Position numbers and translations under genes: made by a program. DNA of 64,000 bases. Origin: [Pseudopropionibacterium] massiliense. Its GTDB lineage: Bacteria; Actinomycetota; Actinomycetes; Propionibacteriales; Propionibacteriaceae. This document shows, piece after piece, positions 9,228-18,034 of the stretch (the stretch's first letter is position 1; every line of letters starts with the position of its first letter). Location of the stretch: assembly GCF_900607225.1 (NCBI RefSeq), contig NZ_LR027842.1, forward strand, positions 708,088 through 772,087, written 5' to 3'. Under the pieces are notes generated by a model that worked only from the letters and a program-made list of their open reading frames with translations, was not told the origin of the DNA and did no database searches.

Positions 9228-10556
9228 TCAGACCCAGATTCTCTCGAAAACCTCCGCCACCAGGTCCTCGAACAGCCCCAGCTCCCACGCGACGTCCAGG
9301 GCCGTGTAGCGGGAGCGGTAGTACATGGCCCTGGGGAACAGGGCCCGCACGTCCTCGCGCGTCACCCCGATGTCCTCCGGGCGCGACGGGGCGCCCGCGC
9401 GGCGGAGCCGGTCGGCCAGCAGCGCCGTCGGGACGAGCTGTGCCCGCAGCCGCTCGGTGACCCCGGGCCATCCCGCGGCCAGCGGCCTCAGCCGGTCGGC
9501 GAGCTCCGCTCCGGCGAGGTATTTCGCTCGTGTCTCGCGCACCGCGTGATCGGCCAGGGCCCCCTCGAAACGGCGCCGGATGTCGGCCTCGATCCCGGGC
9601 CACGGCGCACGCCGCGCCGCGACGGCGTCGACGTCGATCCCCGAAAGGTCCCGGCCGATGAGGGCCTCGTGGAAGGCGCACATGGCCAAGGAGCCGACGG
9701 CCACCTTCGCCCCGTGCGACAACGGCACATCGAGATCGGCGCCCAGGTGGGCCAACTCCCACAGGTGGCTGAAGTAGTGCTCGGCTCCCGAGGCGGGGCG
9801 GGTCCCGCCGTAGGCCTGCATCGCCAGCCCGGACAGGCACAGCCCCTCCACGAGCCCCCGGAAGGCGTCGGGTTGCCCCGCTGCGAGGGCGTCGGGATCG
9901 GACAGGGCCGTGGCCACCCCCGACTGCACCAGGCGCCACACATCGGCGTCGATGGGTTCAACCCCGGTCACGTCGGCCAGGATCCAGTCGGCGCCACCGG
10001 GGATCTTTGCCGCCAGGTCGCCATAGCCCGAGGCCGTCAGGTACGCCGGGGCAGCCGCCGCGACGTCCAGGTCCATGACGATCACCGCCGGGGCCTTGCA
10101 GGCGCGGGTGACCTTCACCCCCTGGCTGCTCATTGGCGCCCCGGAACCGGGGTAGCCGTCCATCGACGCGGCGGTGCCGACGCAGGCGTAGTCCCGGCCC
10201 AGTTCGAAGGCCGCCAGCTTCACCAGGTCGTTGAGGGTTCCCGCCCCGACCGCCACCGGCACCGCGTCCCCCAGTGACTCCCGGATCCGGTCGGCGTTGT
10301 CCTGGGACGCGTACAGCACCGGGCGGCCCGGGAAGACCAGCGGTTCGGCGACCGCGGCCCCTGAGTCGCGCAGCGACTCCTGGACGGCCTGCCCGGCCAC
10401 ATCGAAGGTGTTCTCGTCGGCGATGACCTTGAAGGGCCCGGAACCGAGGTGGGTGGTGATCAGCTCGCCGGCCGATGACAGCACCCCGCGGCCCACCGAC
10501 GCGGCGACCGTGTCGGTGGCGCGGGCGAGCGCGTCGCGCAGGATGTCGTCAGGCAT
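9228..10556 (-). CDS. Glycerol-1-phosphate dehydrogenase-like (AraM/EgsA) iron-type alcohol dehydrogenase
   Basis: 442 residues. The nucleotide-binding half contains VPVAVGAGTLNDLVKLAAFE and the substrate/metal half contains GTAASMDGYPGSGAPMSSQG, then SGAEHYFSHLWEL and SHGAKVAVGSLAM. These are hallmarks of sn-glycerol-1-phosphate dehydrogenases in the dehydroquinate-synthase-like/iron-ADH superfamily; the Asp and two His of the metal site fall in these motifs. It is the last gene of a glucitol-type PTS operon, its start overlapping srlB by 8 bases. It is therefore likely to oxidise the polyol phosphate delivered by the PTS or a breakdown product, rather than make archaeal-type lipid precursor. 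The exact substrate is inference. Confidence 0.8.
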   Translation of the reverse strand: MPDDILRDALARATDTVAASVGRGVLSSAGELITTHLGSGPFKVIADENTFDVAGQAVQESLRDSGAAVAEPLVFPGRPVLYASQDNADRIRESLGDAVPVAVGAGTLNDLVKLAAFELGRDYACVGTAASMDGYPGSGAPMSSQGVKVTRACKAPAVIVMDLDVAAAAPAYLTASGYGDLAAKIPGGADWILADVTGVEPIDADVWRLVQSGVATALSDPDALAAGQPDAFRGLVEGLCLSGLAMQAYGGTRPASGAEHYFSHLWELAHLGADLDVPLSHGAKVAVGSLAMCAFHEALIGRDLSGIDVDAVAARRAPWPGIEADIRRRFEGALADHAVRETRAKYLAGAELADRLRPLAAGWPGVTERLRAQLVPTALLADRLRRAGAPSRPEDIGVTREDVRALFPRAMYYRSRYTALDVAWELGLFEDLVAEVFERIWV

Positions 10557-10911
10557 TGCCGATCACCAGCCGCGTGCCCGCGGCCAGGGCGGGCTCGGGA
10601 TGCGATCCACCGAGGTGCAGCGCGCCGGGCAGTCTCGGCTCCGAGGCGCCGTCGAAGACCAGGGTGACGTGTCCGAGCGCACCCAGGTTCTTCTCCGCGA
10701 CATCCCCGATGGCGGTGATCCGCCACTCCTGGTCGCCGATCAGCACCGGCTGGCCGACGGCCAGCGGGCTCGTCAGCTCCGATGCGTCGATGACGAAGCA
10801 GTACGAGCGCAGCTCCTCGGGGGCGTTGCCCGCGAAGGTGATGGCCATCTGCTCCGCGAGGAAGTCACTGGCATCCGGCCCGACTTCGATGATGGTGGTT
10901 GAGTAGCCCAT
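10549..10911 (-). CDS. srlB: PTS glucitol/sorbitol-type EIIA component
   Basis: 120 residues, matching the short EIIA(Gut) family. It begins MGYSTTIIEVGPDASDFLAE and contains the region SPLAVGQPVLIGDQEWRITA and then GDVAEKNLGALGHVTLVFDG. The His in the LGHVTL segment belongs to the family's characteristic C-terminal motif. It takes phosphate from HPr and passes it to EIIB. It lies between srlE and the dehydrogenase gene in the same transcript. Confidence 0.88.
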   Translation of the reverse strand: MGYSTTIIEVGPDASDFLAEQMAITFAGNAPEELRSYCFVIDASELTSPLAVGQPVLIGDQEWRITAIGDVAEKNLGALGHVTLVFDGASEPRLPGALHLGGSHPEPALAAGTRLVIGNA

Positions 10912-10945
10912 GGGGAAATCCTTTCAGGTTGTTCTGGTCGGGTGG

Positions 10946-11974
10946 TCAGGACTGCGGGTAGAGGCCGATGCTGGCAAGCCAGGCGATGGCGACGCGCGGA
11001 ACGCCGTTGAGGAACCGCGAGTACAGCACCGCGGGAACGCCGACCTCGATGGTCTCGGGTTCCGCCTCCGCGAGCCCCATGCCGACGGGGATGAAGTCGC
11101 AGGCGTTCTGGGTGTTGATGGCGAACAGCGCGGGCAGCGACAGCTGGGGCGGGATGTTGCCCTTGCCGATCTCCACGCCGATGAGGGTGCCAATGATCTG
11201 GGCGATGACCGCTCCGGGGCCGAGCAGCGGCGACAGGAAGGGCAGGGAGCAGATCAGACCCAGCGCCATCAGGCCCCAACAGCTGCCGGCGAGGGGGGTC
11301 AGCAGGTGGGAGAACCAGTCGCCCAGACCCGAGGCCTGGATGATGCCGATCAGCATCGCGACGAAACCCATGAACGGCAGGATGGTGTTGATCATCATCT
11401 GCACGGCGTTGCGGCCGGCCTGGTAGAACACCGCGATGACCTTGCCCGCTCCCAGTCCGATCTTCTCCAGCAGCGACTTCTTCTGCTTCGTGGCCATCTG
11501 CTCGGTGAGTTTCATGGGGCGGCCGTCCTCCCGGGTGGGAACGGACCTCTCCGCCGGCGTGGTGGCCGCCGCGGCCTGCGCCCCGGCGGCCTCGTCGGCA
11601 TCCGCGGGACGCACCTGGTCGACCCCGACGGCGGAGACGTAGATGCCCTCGTGGATGTGCTGGGCCAGGGGACCGGTCTTGCCGGTGGGCACGACGTTGA
11701 TGGTGGGGATGCCCTTCTTCGGGTAGAGCCCGCAGCGCAGCGAACCCCCGCAGTCGATGACCACGCAGAAGTGCTCGTCGTCGGGCACCCGGGTGTTGAA
11801 CCCGTTGACGGGCTCCGCGCCGGACAGCTCGGCGATCCTGTCGACCACCTCGGGTTTCTGCCCGCCGCCGACGATGTAGACGACCTTGTTGCGTTTCTCG
11901 TCCGGGGTGATGGTCAGGGGGCCACCGTAGCCGCCGGGACCCTTGGAGACGGTGATCGTGCGGAACTCAGACAT
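10946..11974 (-). CDS. srlE: PTS glucitol/sorbitol-type EIIB component (SrlE)
   Basis: 342 residues. The N-terminal EIIB domain contains the segment [20 protein letters not shown] with the Cys that carries phosphate in this family. A linker rich in Ala/Pro (about 185-205) leads to a C-terminal membrane part with spans such as [20 protein letters not shown] and [20 protein letters not shown]. The protein transfers phosphate to the incoming polyol during transport together with SrlA. Its start overlaps the end of srlA by 8 bases, indicating coupled translation of the two membrane components. Confidence 0.88.
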   Translation of the reverse strand: MSEFRTITVSKGPGGYGGPLTITPDEKRNKVVYIVGGGQKPEVVDRIAELSGAEPVNGFNTRVPDDEHFCVVIDCGGSLRCGLYPKKGIPTINVVPTGKTGPLAQHIHEGIYVSAVGVDQVRPADADEAAGAQAAAATTPAERSVPTREDGRPMKLTEQMATKQKKSLLEKIGLGAGKVIAVFYQAGRNAVQMMINTILPFMGFVAMLIGIIQASGLGDWFSHLLTPLAGSCWGLMALGLICSLPFLSPLLGPGAVIAQIIGTLIGVEIGKGNIPPQLSLPALFAINTQNACDFIPVGMGLAEAEPETIEVGVPAVLYSRFLNGVPRVAIAWLASIGLYPQS

Positions 11975-12551
11975 GAGCGTGCACCTCCTTCGACAACGTG
12001 ACGCCCTGCTGTTTCGCGACGTAGGCGGTGGTGAAATCCGTCACCCAGCCGCCGAAGAAGTTCAGGACGGCGCCGAGCAGCAGGTAGCGGATGGCGAGGT
12101 CGCCGGTGGGCAGCTGCAGGGTGATGATGCCCTGCGCGATGCCCGCCCACACGAACAGCTCGCCCGGGTTGTTGTGCGGGAACAGGCCGTTGTTGGTGTG
12201 CACCATCTGGGCGACGGAGGCGTAGTAGCCGGGTTTGTACGCCTCGGGCAGGAAACGGCCGAGGGTGAAGGCCGCCGGGTTGGTCAGGAAGAAGGCCCCG
12301 ATCCACGGCAGGATCAGGTAGCGGCTGATCACGTTGCGGCCTGCCTTCGCGGCGAGCCTGTTGATGCGTTCCTCCCCGATCAGGGCGATCAGGGAGTTCA
12401 TGGCGATCAGCAGCATCAGGACGAGCGGCACGATGTTGGTCATCCAGCTCAGGAACGTTTCCGCTCCCTTCCGGAAAAGCCCGACGAACCATTCCGCTGC
12501 CAGGACCATCCCGTCCTGGGCGGCGGCCATCCAGTTCAGAAAGTCGGACAT
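11967..12551 (-). CDS. srlA: PTS glucitol/sorbitol-type EIIC component (SrlA)
   Basis: 194 residues with several hydrophobic helices, including [20 protein letters not shown] and the conserved loop [20 protein letters not shown]. The segment [20 protein letters not shown] is typical of EIIC(Gut). It forms the membrane channel with SrlE. A Shine-Dalgarno-like AAGGAGTTG precedes the ATG at 12551. The gap of about 105 bases to gutM upstream shows no separate gene. Confidence 0.88.
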   Translation of the reverse strand: MSDFLNWMAAAQDGMVLAAEWFVGLFRKGAETFLSWMTNIVPLVLMLLIAMNSLIALIGEERINRLAAKAGRNVISRYLILPWIGAFFLTNPAAFTLGRFLPEAYKPGYYASVAQMVHTNNGLFPHNNPGELFVWAGIAQGIITLQLPTGDLAIRYLLLGAVLNFFGGWVTDFTTAYVAKQQGVTLSKEVHAHV

Positions 12552-12656
12552 CTCAACTCCTTTCGGGTGTTTTCGGGCATGACAGGCCTGCCAGGCCCCG
12601 GTGGGAACCCGGGCTGCCGTGCCCGGGGCGTGAAGAGGTGGAGAGGGAGGGGACCG

Positions 12657-13124
12657 TCAGTCCGCGGCCGTCCTCGGGGTCCTGCGGCGGAAGGTGCCCT
12701 TGACCCGGTCGACGGTGCGGGCCAGTGCGCTCGGCGGCTCGGGGGCCTGGCCGCCGGCGGTGATGATCCGGTAGTTCTCGCGGGCGTTCGCGACGGCGTG
12801 GCGGACCTGCCTGCCGTGGCGGGCGGCGTCGGCCGGGTCGATGTCGGCGATGCCCTGGCCCGTGAAATCCTCGAACCCGCGGAACCGGGCCATCACCGTG
12901 ACCCCGTTCAGCCGGTGGCCCTCGGTGATCACGCCGTCGGCGTCGATGCCGAACAGGACGATCGCGCCCTGCACGATGCCGCCCTTGAACCGTCCCATCA
13001 CCACCCGCCCGCGGCGGCGCATGGCGACGAACAGTTTCGTGAACGACTGGGTCTGCTTGAAGGACAGGTAGGACTGCAGCACCCAGGCGGCGCCCAGGGC
13101 CGCGAGAAAGATCCAGAACGTCAT
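12657..13124 (-). CDS. gutM: Glucitol operon activator protein (GutM-like)
   Basis: 155 residues. One N-terminal membrane span (MTFWIFLAALGAAWVLQSYL) is followed by the family core with GRVVMGRFKGGIVQGAIVLF and ITEGHRLNGVTVMARFRGFE. GutM-family proteins are found next to glucitol PTS genes and were described as positive factors for the operon. The membrane anchor suggests an indirect role here, for example on transport. It lies 4 bases after the stop of the PRD regulator and before srlA. Confidence 0.82.
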   Translation of the reverse strand: MTFWIFLAALGAAWVLQSYLSFKQTQSFTKLFVAMRRRGRVVMGRFKGGIVQGAIVLFGIDADGVITEGHRLNGVTVMARFRGFEDFTGQGIADIDPADAARHGRQVRHAVANARENYRIITAGGQAPEPPSALARTVDRVKGTFRRRTPRTAAD

Positions 13125-13128
13125 CGTC

Positions 13129-15006
13129 TCAGCTTTCTGTGAGCGGATTGGTGGCGAGGAAGTAGTAGAACTCCTCGAAGGTGGTCAGGTGCGAGATCCG
13201 GGTCAGCAGGTCCCGGCGGGTGCCGAGCCGCAGCACGGCGTCGTAGACGGGCACGAGGACGCTCTCGCCGCGGCGCGGGTCCTGCGGAACCCCCAGCAGG
13301 ATGATCAGCCGCACCCCGTCCTCGTCGGGTTGGCGGGGAACCACGCCGACGGCCAGCAGCACGCCGGAGCCGGTGGTGAGGGTGGTGTGGGGGAACCCGA
13401 CCCAGGAGTCGAGCTGGGTGGGGGAGAGCCGTTCGCGTTCCCGGATGCGTTCCCCGAAGCCCTGCTCCACCAGGCCACGGGCCTCGAGATGGGCGGTCAT
13501 GTAGTCGACGGCGTCCGCGTAGTCGGTGCCGGGCGGCAGCGCGAAGAAGTGCTGCTCGTCGAGGGCGCCGGCCAGGATGCCGCCGTCCGAACCGGGGAGC
13601 CGCAGATGGTGGCGGTCCAGTTCCCGGGCCAGGGCGCGGCGATCCAGGATGTGACCCACGCGCAGGACCGGCACCGGGGCGGAAACCGGACGGTCATCGG
13701 TGGTGACCACCAGGTCGACCCCGGTCAGCTCGTCCTCCGTGACGGCGGACGGCAGCAGCAGGTACTGGGTCGCCGAGGGCAGCAGCCTGGACAGCTGGAG
13801 CCTCACCAGCTCGGCCGTGACCCGGCCCGTCGAGGTGATGACCGCGACCCGCAACGACAGCCGCGGGTTGCGGTCCACGGCCTCCAGGAACACCTGGAAG
13901 TAGGCGGTCAGGAAACCCAGCTCCGAGCCGTCGACGGGCAGCCCCACCCGCTCCTCGATCACCCGCGCGGCAACCGTCGCCATGCGGTGGGCGACGGGGA
14001 ACTCCTGGCCGATGCTGGCCACCCCCGAGTCGTCCACCCAGATCCGGTAACGCATCCGGTTGATCATGTAGGCCAGGTGCCTGGTGAACTCGGCGAGCTG
14101 TGGGGCGCCCGTCAGGTCGATCTGCATCTCGGCGTGGATGGCCCCCAGGGCCCGTTCCACCAGCTCCTCGATGGGTCCGCCGTGGTCGCCGAGGCCGTCG
14201 GTGAGCTCGCTGTCGCTCGGTGCGCGCATGCCCGCGATCGGAAGCGCCAGGAAGGTCACCTCGTCGCCGGTCAGCTCAACCCCGTCGACGGCCAGGCGTC
14301 GGGCGAGCCGCTCGGCGAGCGCATGGGCGGGGGTGCCCGGCAGCTCCCGGTACCGGGCGGGCAAGGTCCCCAGGGGGCGGGACTGGCGGACCCGGTCCGT
14401 GGCCACGACGGCCCAGCGGGTCAGTTCGGGGACGTGGACGGGATCCAGCCCGGCATCGGTGATCAGCCCGGCCACCGCCTGCTCGATCCGCTGCCAACTC
14501 GGGTGGTGGTCGTAGGCGGTGGGGTAGTGGTGTCGCAGGATCAGCAGGCGCTGCTGCAGCTCCGGGCCGCGCAGCACCAGGCCGACGTGCGGGCGCCCCT
14601 CGATCTCCAGCTCCCACTCGCCGACGTGCTCCCGTACCCGGTTGAGATCCGCCACCACCGTCGTGCGGCCCACCGACATCTCCTGCGCCAGCTCCTCGAT
14701 CCTCACGGGCCGGGTGGCGCGGAACAAACGGGCGACGATGAACGAGGCCCGGGCGGCCGGGTCGTTGAAGGAGGTGCTGGAGGCCAGCCTGGAACGGACG
14801 GCCCGGTAGCGGGGCGGGTCGGCCACCAGCAGGCGGTAGCGACCCTCCACCAGGGTGATGGAGGCGGCCTGGCCGAGCAGGTCCTGCAGCGAGGCCATCT
14901 CCCCGGCGACGGTGCGGCGGCTCACCCCGAGCAGGGCGGCGAACTCATCGGGCGAGGTGGCGCGCGTGGACTCCAAGGCGTTGAGGATCTGTGCTGCCCT
15001 GCTCAC
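13129..15006 (-). CDS. PRD-containing PTS-regulated transcriptional activator (MtlR/BglG type)
   Basis: 625 residues from a GTG at 15006. Order of domains: an N-terminal HTH (residues 1-60, LLGVSRRTVAGEMASLQDLL), a second HTH (about 95-130, RIEELAQEMSVGRTTVVADL), two PRD domains (about 170-400), an EIIB-like domain (about 405-490) and an EIIA(Mtl/Fru)-like domain (about 495-620). The last carries a candidate phosphorylatable His in VGFPHTTL. Such proteins activate PTS operons when their PRDs and PTS-like domains sense the phosphorylation state. It sits inside the operon it presumably controls, between the GpsA-like gene and gutM. Confidence 0.88.
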   Translation of the reverse strand: MSRAAQILNALESTRATSPDEFAALLGVSRRTVAGEMASLQDLLGQAASITLVEGRYRLLVADPPRYRAVRSRLASSTSFNDPAARASFIVARLFRATRPVRIEELAQEMSVGRTTVVADLNRVREHVGEWELEIEGRPHVGLVLRGPELQQRLLILRHHYPTAYDHHPSWQRIEQAVAGLITDAGLDPVHVPELTRWAVVATDRVRQSRPLGTLPARYRELPGTPAHALAERLARRLAVDGVELTGDEVTFLALPIAGMRAPSDSELTDGLGDHGGPIEELVERALGAIHAEMQIDLTGAPQLAEFTRHLAYMINRMRYRIWVDDSGVASIGQEFPVAHRMATVAARVIEERVGLPVDGSELGFLTAYFQVFLEAVDRNPRLSLRVAVITSTGRVTAELVRLQLSRLLPSATQYLLLPSAVTEDELTGVDLVVTTDDRPVSAPVPVLRVGHILDRRALARELDRHHLRLPGSDGGILAGALDEQHFFALPPGTDYADAVDYMTAHLEARGLVEQGFGERIRERERLSPTQLDSWVGFPHTTLTTGSGVLLAVGVVPRQPDEDGVRLIILLGVPQDPRRGESVLVPVYDAVLRLGTRRDLLTRISHLTTFEEFYYFLATNPLTES

Positions 15007-15052
15007 CTCGGCTCCTTTGCTCGTTCGTCGTTGGGTGGATGGGGGTCTGGGA

Positions 15053-16126
15053 TCAGGCCTGACCGGAACCGTCGCTGCCGAAGAAGCTGTCCCAGGGGAC
15101 GGCCACGGGCTGGTCCAGGCCGACCACCTCGTAGAGGTGACGCAGCAGCGGGAACCTCTCCGGGGGCACGATGCCGCGTTCGGTCAGGCGGACCACGGCC
15201 CGGCCGATCACGACGATGGCCGCGGCACCCTCCAGGGTCACGCCGGGCATCTGGGCGCGGGCCTGGCTGAAGGTCATCCCCGACCCGACCAGCCGGCCGC
15301 ACCTGACGTTGCGTCCGCCCATGGAGGTGACGAAACAGTCGCCGATCCCGGGCAGCCCGATGGGGGTGGTGGGTTTGCCGCCCAGCAGCTCCATGAACTG
15401 GATCATCTCCACGGAGGCCTGCCCGAACAGGGCCGCCCCGTAGTTGTAGTTGACGTACCGGTCCCCGGCGGCCTCGCCCATCGCATCGAGCAGGCCCTGC
15501 ATGAAACCGGCGCCGAAGGCGTAGCAGTTCTTCGTCGCCGCGCACACCTCGACGCCCACGAAGTCGGTGTTGGTCCACACGTGATAGAAGTCGGTGGCGA
15601 ACAGTTCGCGCCAGCGCGCCAGGACCTCGGGGTCATCGCCGGTGAACACGACGCTGGTGTGGCGGTGCACCGCCACCTCGCCCGCGATGGAGGGGCCCGC
15701 GATCGCGGAGACGCTCACCCGGGAACGCAGCTCCTCGGGGAGGCGGGAGGCGAGTGCCCGGGGCAGGATGGTGAGGTTGCCGTCGTCGTCGGCCTGCATT
15801 CCCTTGGCGAGGGCTATCACGTGCATTCCGGGGCGCAGCAGGGAGGCGAACTGGTCGCCGGCCCAGTCAACCCCGAACGAGTTGACCCCGCTCATCACGA
15901 GATCGACCCCCTCGAAGGCCTTCGGGGCGTCCTCCAGTTGATGGGCGGTCACCCCCTCGGGCACCTTCAGGCCCAGGTTCGGATGAACCCCCGTTTCCTG
16001 GATGGACGTGATGATCTCCCGGTCGAGGTGGGTGCCGACGAGGCGCACCTCGTGGCCGTTGTCGGTCAGGGGGGTGGCCAGGGCGGTGGCCATGATTCCC
16101 GAGCCAAGCACGGTGATGACTGCCAT
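15053..16126 (-). CDS. GpsA-like NAD(P)-dependent glycerol-3-phosphate dehydrogenase, polyol operon member
   Basis: 357 residues. The Rossmann N-terminus reads MAVITVLGSGIMATALATPL, with the family motifs MSGVNSFGVDW, AKGMQADDDG and the catalytic-Lys segment CAATKNCYAFGAGFMQGL. The C-terminal helical domain contains GIGDCFVTSMGGRNVRCGRL. It is clearly a GpsA relative but diverges from housekeeping GpsA, and as first gene of a glucitol-PTS operon it probably acts on the imported polyol phosphate or a triose/glycerol phosphate. The AraM-like dehydrogenase at the other end of the operon gives the set two glycerol-phosphate-dehydrogenase folds. No sorbitol-6-phosphate dehydrogenase is present. 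Confidence 0.82.
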   Translation of the reverse strand: MAVITVLGSGIMATALATPLTDNGHEVRLVGTHLDREIITSIQETGVHPNLGLKVPEGVTAHQLEDAPKAFEGVDLVMSGVNSFGVDWAGDQFASLLRPGMHVIALAKGMQADDDGNLTILPRALASRLPEELRSRVSVSAIAGPSIAGEVAVHRHTSVVFTGDDPEVLARWRELFATDFYHVWTNTDFVGVEVCAATKNCYAFGAGFMQGLLDAMGEAAGDRYVNYNYGAALFGQASVEMIQFMELLGGKPTTPIGLPGIGDCFVTSMGGRNVRCGRLVGSGMTFSQARAQMPGVTLEGAAAIVVIGRAVVRLTERGIVPPERFPLLRHLYEVVGLDQPVAVPWDSFFGSDGSGQA

Positions 16127-16283
16127 GGTTCCTTCTTCCTCGCGCTGCCTTGCGCGGATCGGCTGGTTTCTCCGACGCTAGTCGGCGCAGCCGGGAAAAA
16201 GCCACGGGAATTGGGCCGGGGTTCTGCACGCGGGTTGCGACGAAGCGGCCTAATCCGTCGTCATCCCGCCCGGGGCAGTGGGG

Positions 16284-16979
16284 TCACAGGTGTTTGAGGG
16301 CCTCACGGCGGCTCAGTCCGCTCAGCCGTGGCCCGCGCGTCTCGACGAAGGCCCGCACCCAGTCCGGGTCGACGCGGGCGTGCTGCCGCAGCGCCCAGCC
16401 GATGGCCTTGCGGATGAAGAACTCGGAACCGTGCCGCGACCCCTCCAGGTTGGAGTCGACGGCGTGGCCGAGCAGGTCCAGGTCGGTGGCGGCCTTGCGC
16501 TGCAACTGGCAGATGATGGAGACGCGCCGCAGCCACATGTCGTCATCCGTGGCCCAGCCCCACACCACGGCCCGCGCCCCGGACGTGGTCGCGACCACGT
16601 CCCCCACCAGGGGGGAGGCGATCCCGTCGACGACGTCCCACCACGCCCCGGTCGTGGCGAGGTGCCGGTACAGCTCCAGGGCGCCGAGGTCCTGCCAGTC
16701 GCGGGCGCTGCGGTGTCCCGCGATCTCCAGCGCCGCGTACCACTGTTCCCGGTGGGTGACCCCGTCCCACAGCTCCCGGATGGCCCGTTCCCACTGGTCG
16801 CGGCCGGCCAAGGGGTGCTGCTTCAGCAGTCCCCTGGTGATGCGCCGCACCTCAGGCAGCCGCACCCCGTGGAAGGGCAGCGCCGACTTCATGTAGGCCT
16901 GCTCCCGGGCGGCCTTCCCGGGATCACCGGCGGCGGCGAGCGCGCCGCGGATCTCGTCGACGAGCTGCACGGAGTCCAT
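16284..16979 (-). CDS. AlkD-like DNA alkylation repair protein (HEAT-like repeats)
   Basis: 231 residues, nearly all helical. It begins MDSVQLVDEIRGALAAAGDP and includes the AlkD signatures YMKSALPFHGVRLPEVRRI, TGAWWDVVDGIASPLVGDV, DDDMWLRRVSIICQLQRK and FFIRKAIGWALRQHARVDPD. AlkD removes cationic alkylated bases (3-methyladenine, 7-methylguanine) without flipping the base. The Trp and Asp in WWDVVD match the conserved active-surface residues. It is a monocistronic minus-strand gene. Confidence 0.88.
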   Translation of the reverse strand: MDSVQLVDEIRGALAAAGDPGKAAREQAYMKSALPFHGVRLPEVRRITRGLLKQHPLAGRDQWERAIRELWDGVTHREQWYAALEIAGHRSARDWQDLGALELYRHLATTGAWWDVVDGIASPLVGDVVATTSGARAVVWGWATDDDMWLRRVSIICQLQRKAATDLDLLGHAVDSNLEGSRHGSEFFIRKAIGWALRQHARVDPDWVRAFVETRGPRLSGLSRREALKHL

Positions 16980-17266
16980 GGGGCCAATCTAGCGTGCGGA
17001 CATCGAGTGATGTCTTCTCCGACGAGCTGCCGGCGAGGATCCAAAGGGCCGGTACCGGACGGTTTCGCTTGCCCACTCGTCGTCTGCTCGCGCTGTAGCG
17101 CTGGCGTTCGACGGTTGGGCCGGCGGATGGCGGGAAGGCCAGCGGATGGCGGGAGGACCGGCGCTCGGGAGTGTGGGTGGGGACGAAAGGGGTTGTGTTT
17201 CACGTTGCTCGAACGGCTGACCAGGTTGGTTGACCAGCATGAACCAGAAGAGGGACAATCGGTCCC

Positions 17267-17491
17267 GTGAAAACGGTGAAGGTCCAGGAGGCGAAGACGC
17301 ACCTGTCGGCTCTGCTGGTCGAGGTGGAGAAGGGTTCCGTCATCAACATCGCCCGGGGTGAGCGGACGATCGCGCGGCTGGTGCCGGTTGACGCCGGTGA
17401 GCGTGAACTGGGGTTCGGGGGCTATCGGTTGCCGGACACCTTCTTCGACGAGCTGCCCGACGAGGAGTTGAGGGCCTGGGAGGGGGCGTGA
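17267..17491 (+). CDS. Phd/YefM-family antitoxin
   Basis: 74 residues from a GTG at 17267. The N-terminal Phd fold reads KTVKVQEAKTHLSALLVEVE then GSVINIARGERTIARLVPVD. It binds DNA for autoregulation, and the acidic C-terminus (PDTFFDELPDEELRAWEGA) wraps the toxin. Its stop overlaps the toxin start by 4 bases. The upstream non-coding stretch contains a 13-bp direct repeat GCGGATGGCGGGA at 17123-17135 and 17142-17154, possibly part of the regulatory region. Confidence 0.87.
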   Translation: MKTVKVQEAKTHLSALLVEVEKGSVINIARGERTIARLVPVDAGERELGFGGYRLPDTFFDELPDEELRAWEGA

Positions 17492-17880
17492 ACGGCTATC
17501 TGCTCGACACCCATGCCCTCGTGTGGGCGGTCAACGAGCCTGCCCGGCTGGGAGGAGAAGCGTTGGAGGTGGCGCGTGACCGGGCGAACCGTCTCGTGGT
17601 CTCCGCGGCCAGCGCGTGGGAGCTGTTCGCCAAGCACCGCATCGGCAAACTTCCCGGCGCGGGGCCGTGGCTCGATGTGCTCGAGGATCACGTCGCGCGT
17701 CTCGGCGCGGAGATGTTGCCGATCACGTGGCACCACGCCCGGTTGGGCGGCCGGCTCGAGTGGGCGCATCGCGACCCGTTCGATCGGATGCTCGCCGCTC
17801 AGGCGATCCGGGAATCCCTGATCCTGGTGACGGTCGATCCCGTCTTCTCGGAACTTCCCGGGTTGCGGGTGCTCTGGTGA
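17488..17880 (+). CDS. PIN-domain toxin (VapC type)
   Basis: 130 residues, the usual size. The PIN acidic residues are visible: Asp in YLLDTHALVW, Glu in SAASAWELFAKH, Asp in AHRDPFDRMLAAQA and Asp in LILVTVDPVF. Such toxins are Mg-dependent RNases that cleave tRNA or rRNA. The gene is coupled to the antitoxin by an overlapping start (GTGA). All catalytic residues are kept, so the module should be active. Confidence 0.87.
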   Translation: MNGYLLDTHALVWAVNEPARLGGEALEVARDRANRLVVSAASAWELFAKHRIGKLPGAGPWLDVLEDHVARLGAEMLPITWHHARLGGRLEWAHRDPFDRMLAAQAIRESLILVTVDPVFSELPGLRVLW

Positions 17881-17979
17881 ACGCTGCCCGTCCGATAGTG
17901 CGGGACCCGGTGGTCATCCGTGGGTCGGCGTGCCGGGAGCGGGTTTCAGGAGGCCCGGCGATCCGGCTGAACGCATCCC

Positions 17980-18010
17980 GGCGTCTGTCAAGAGGATCTT
18001 GACAGACGCC
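17980..18010. repeat. 31-bp palindrome upstream of the HTH gene
   Basis: GGCGTCTGTCAAGA (17980-17993), three bases, and its exact complement (17997-18010). The right arm contains the TTGACA -35 element of the following promoter. It could be an operator or the terminator of the toxin-antitoxin transcript; no U-tract follows on the plus strand. Confidence 0.6.
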
Positions 18011-18034
18011 AGGATGTAAACTTAGTCTTTACAC
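17999..18034 (+). promoter_or_regulatory. Leaderless promoter with overlapping TGTAAA-N7-TTTACA dyad
   Basis: TTGACA at 17999-18004, an 18-base spacer and TAGTCT at 18023-18028. The ATG of the HTH gene follows 6 bases later at 18035 with no ribosome binding site, so the mRNA is probably leaderless. The dyad TGTAAA (18015-18020) / TTTACA (18028-18033) covers the -10 and start site and looks like a binding site for an autoregulator, plausibly the HTH protein itself. Confidence 0.6.

Noticed and set aside
13189-15270. Plus-strand open frame of nearly 700 codons over the PRD regulator
   Set aside because: The minus-strand product has clear HTH, PRD and PTS-like domains; the plus-strand translation is low-complexity Gly/Gln/Arg with no family resemblance.
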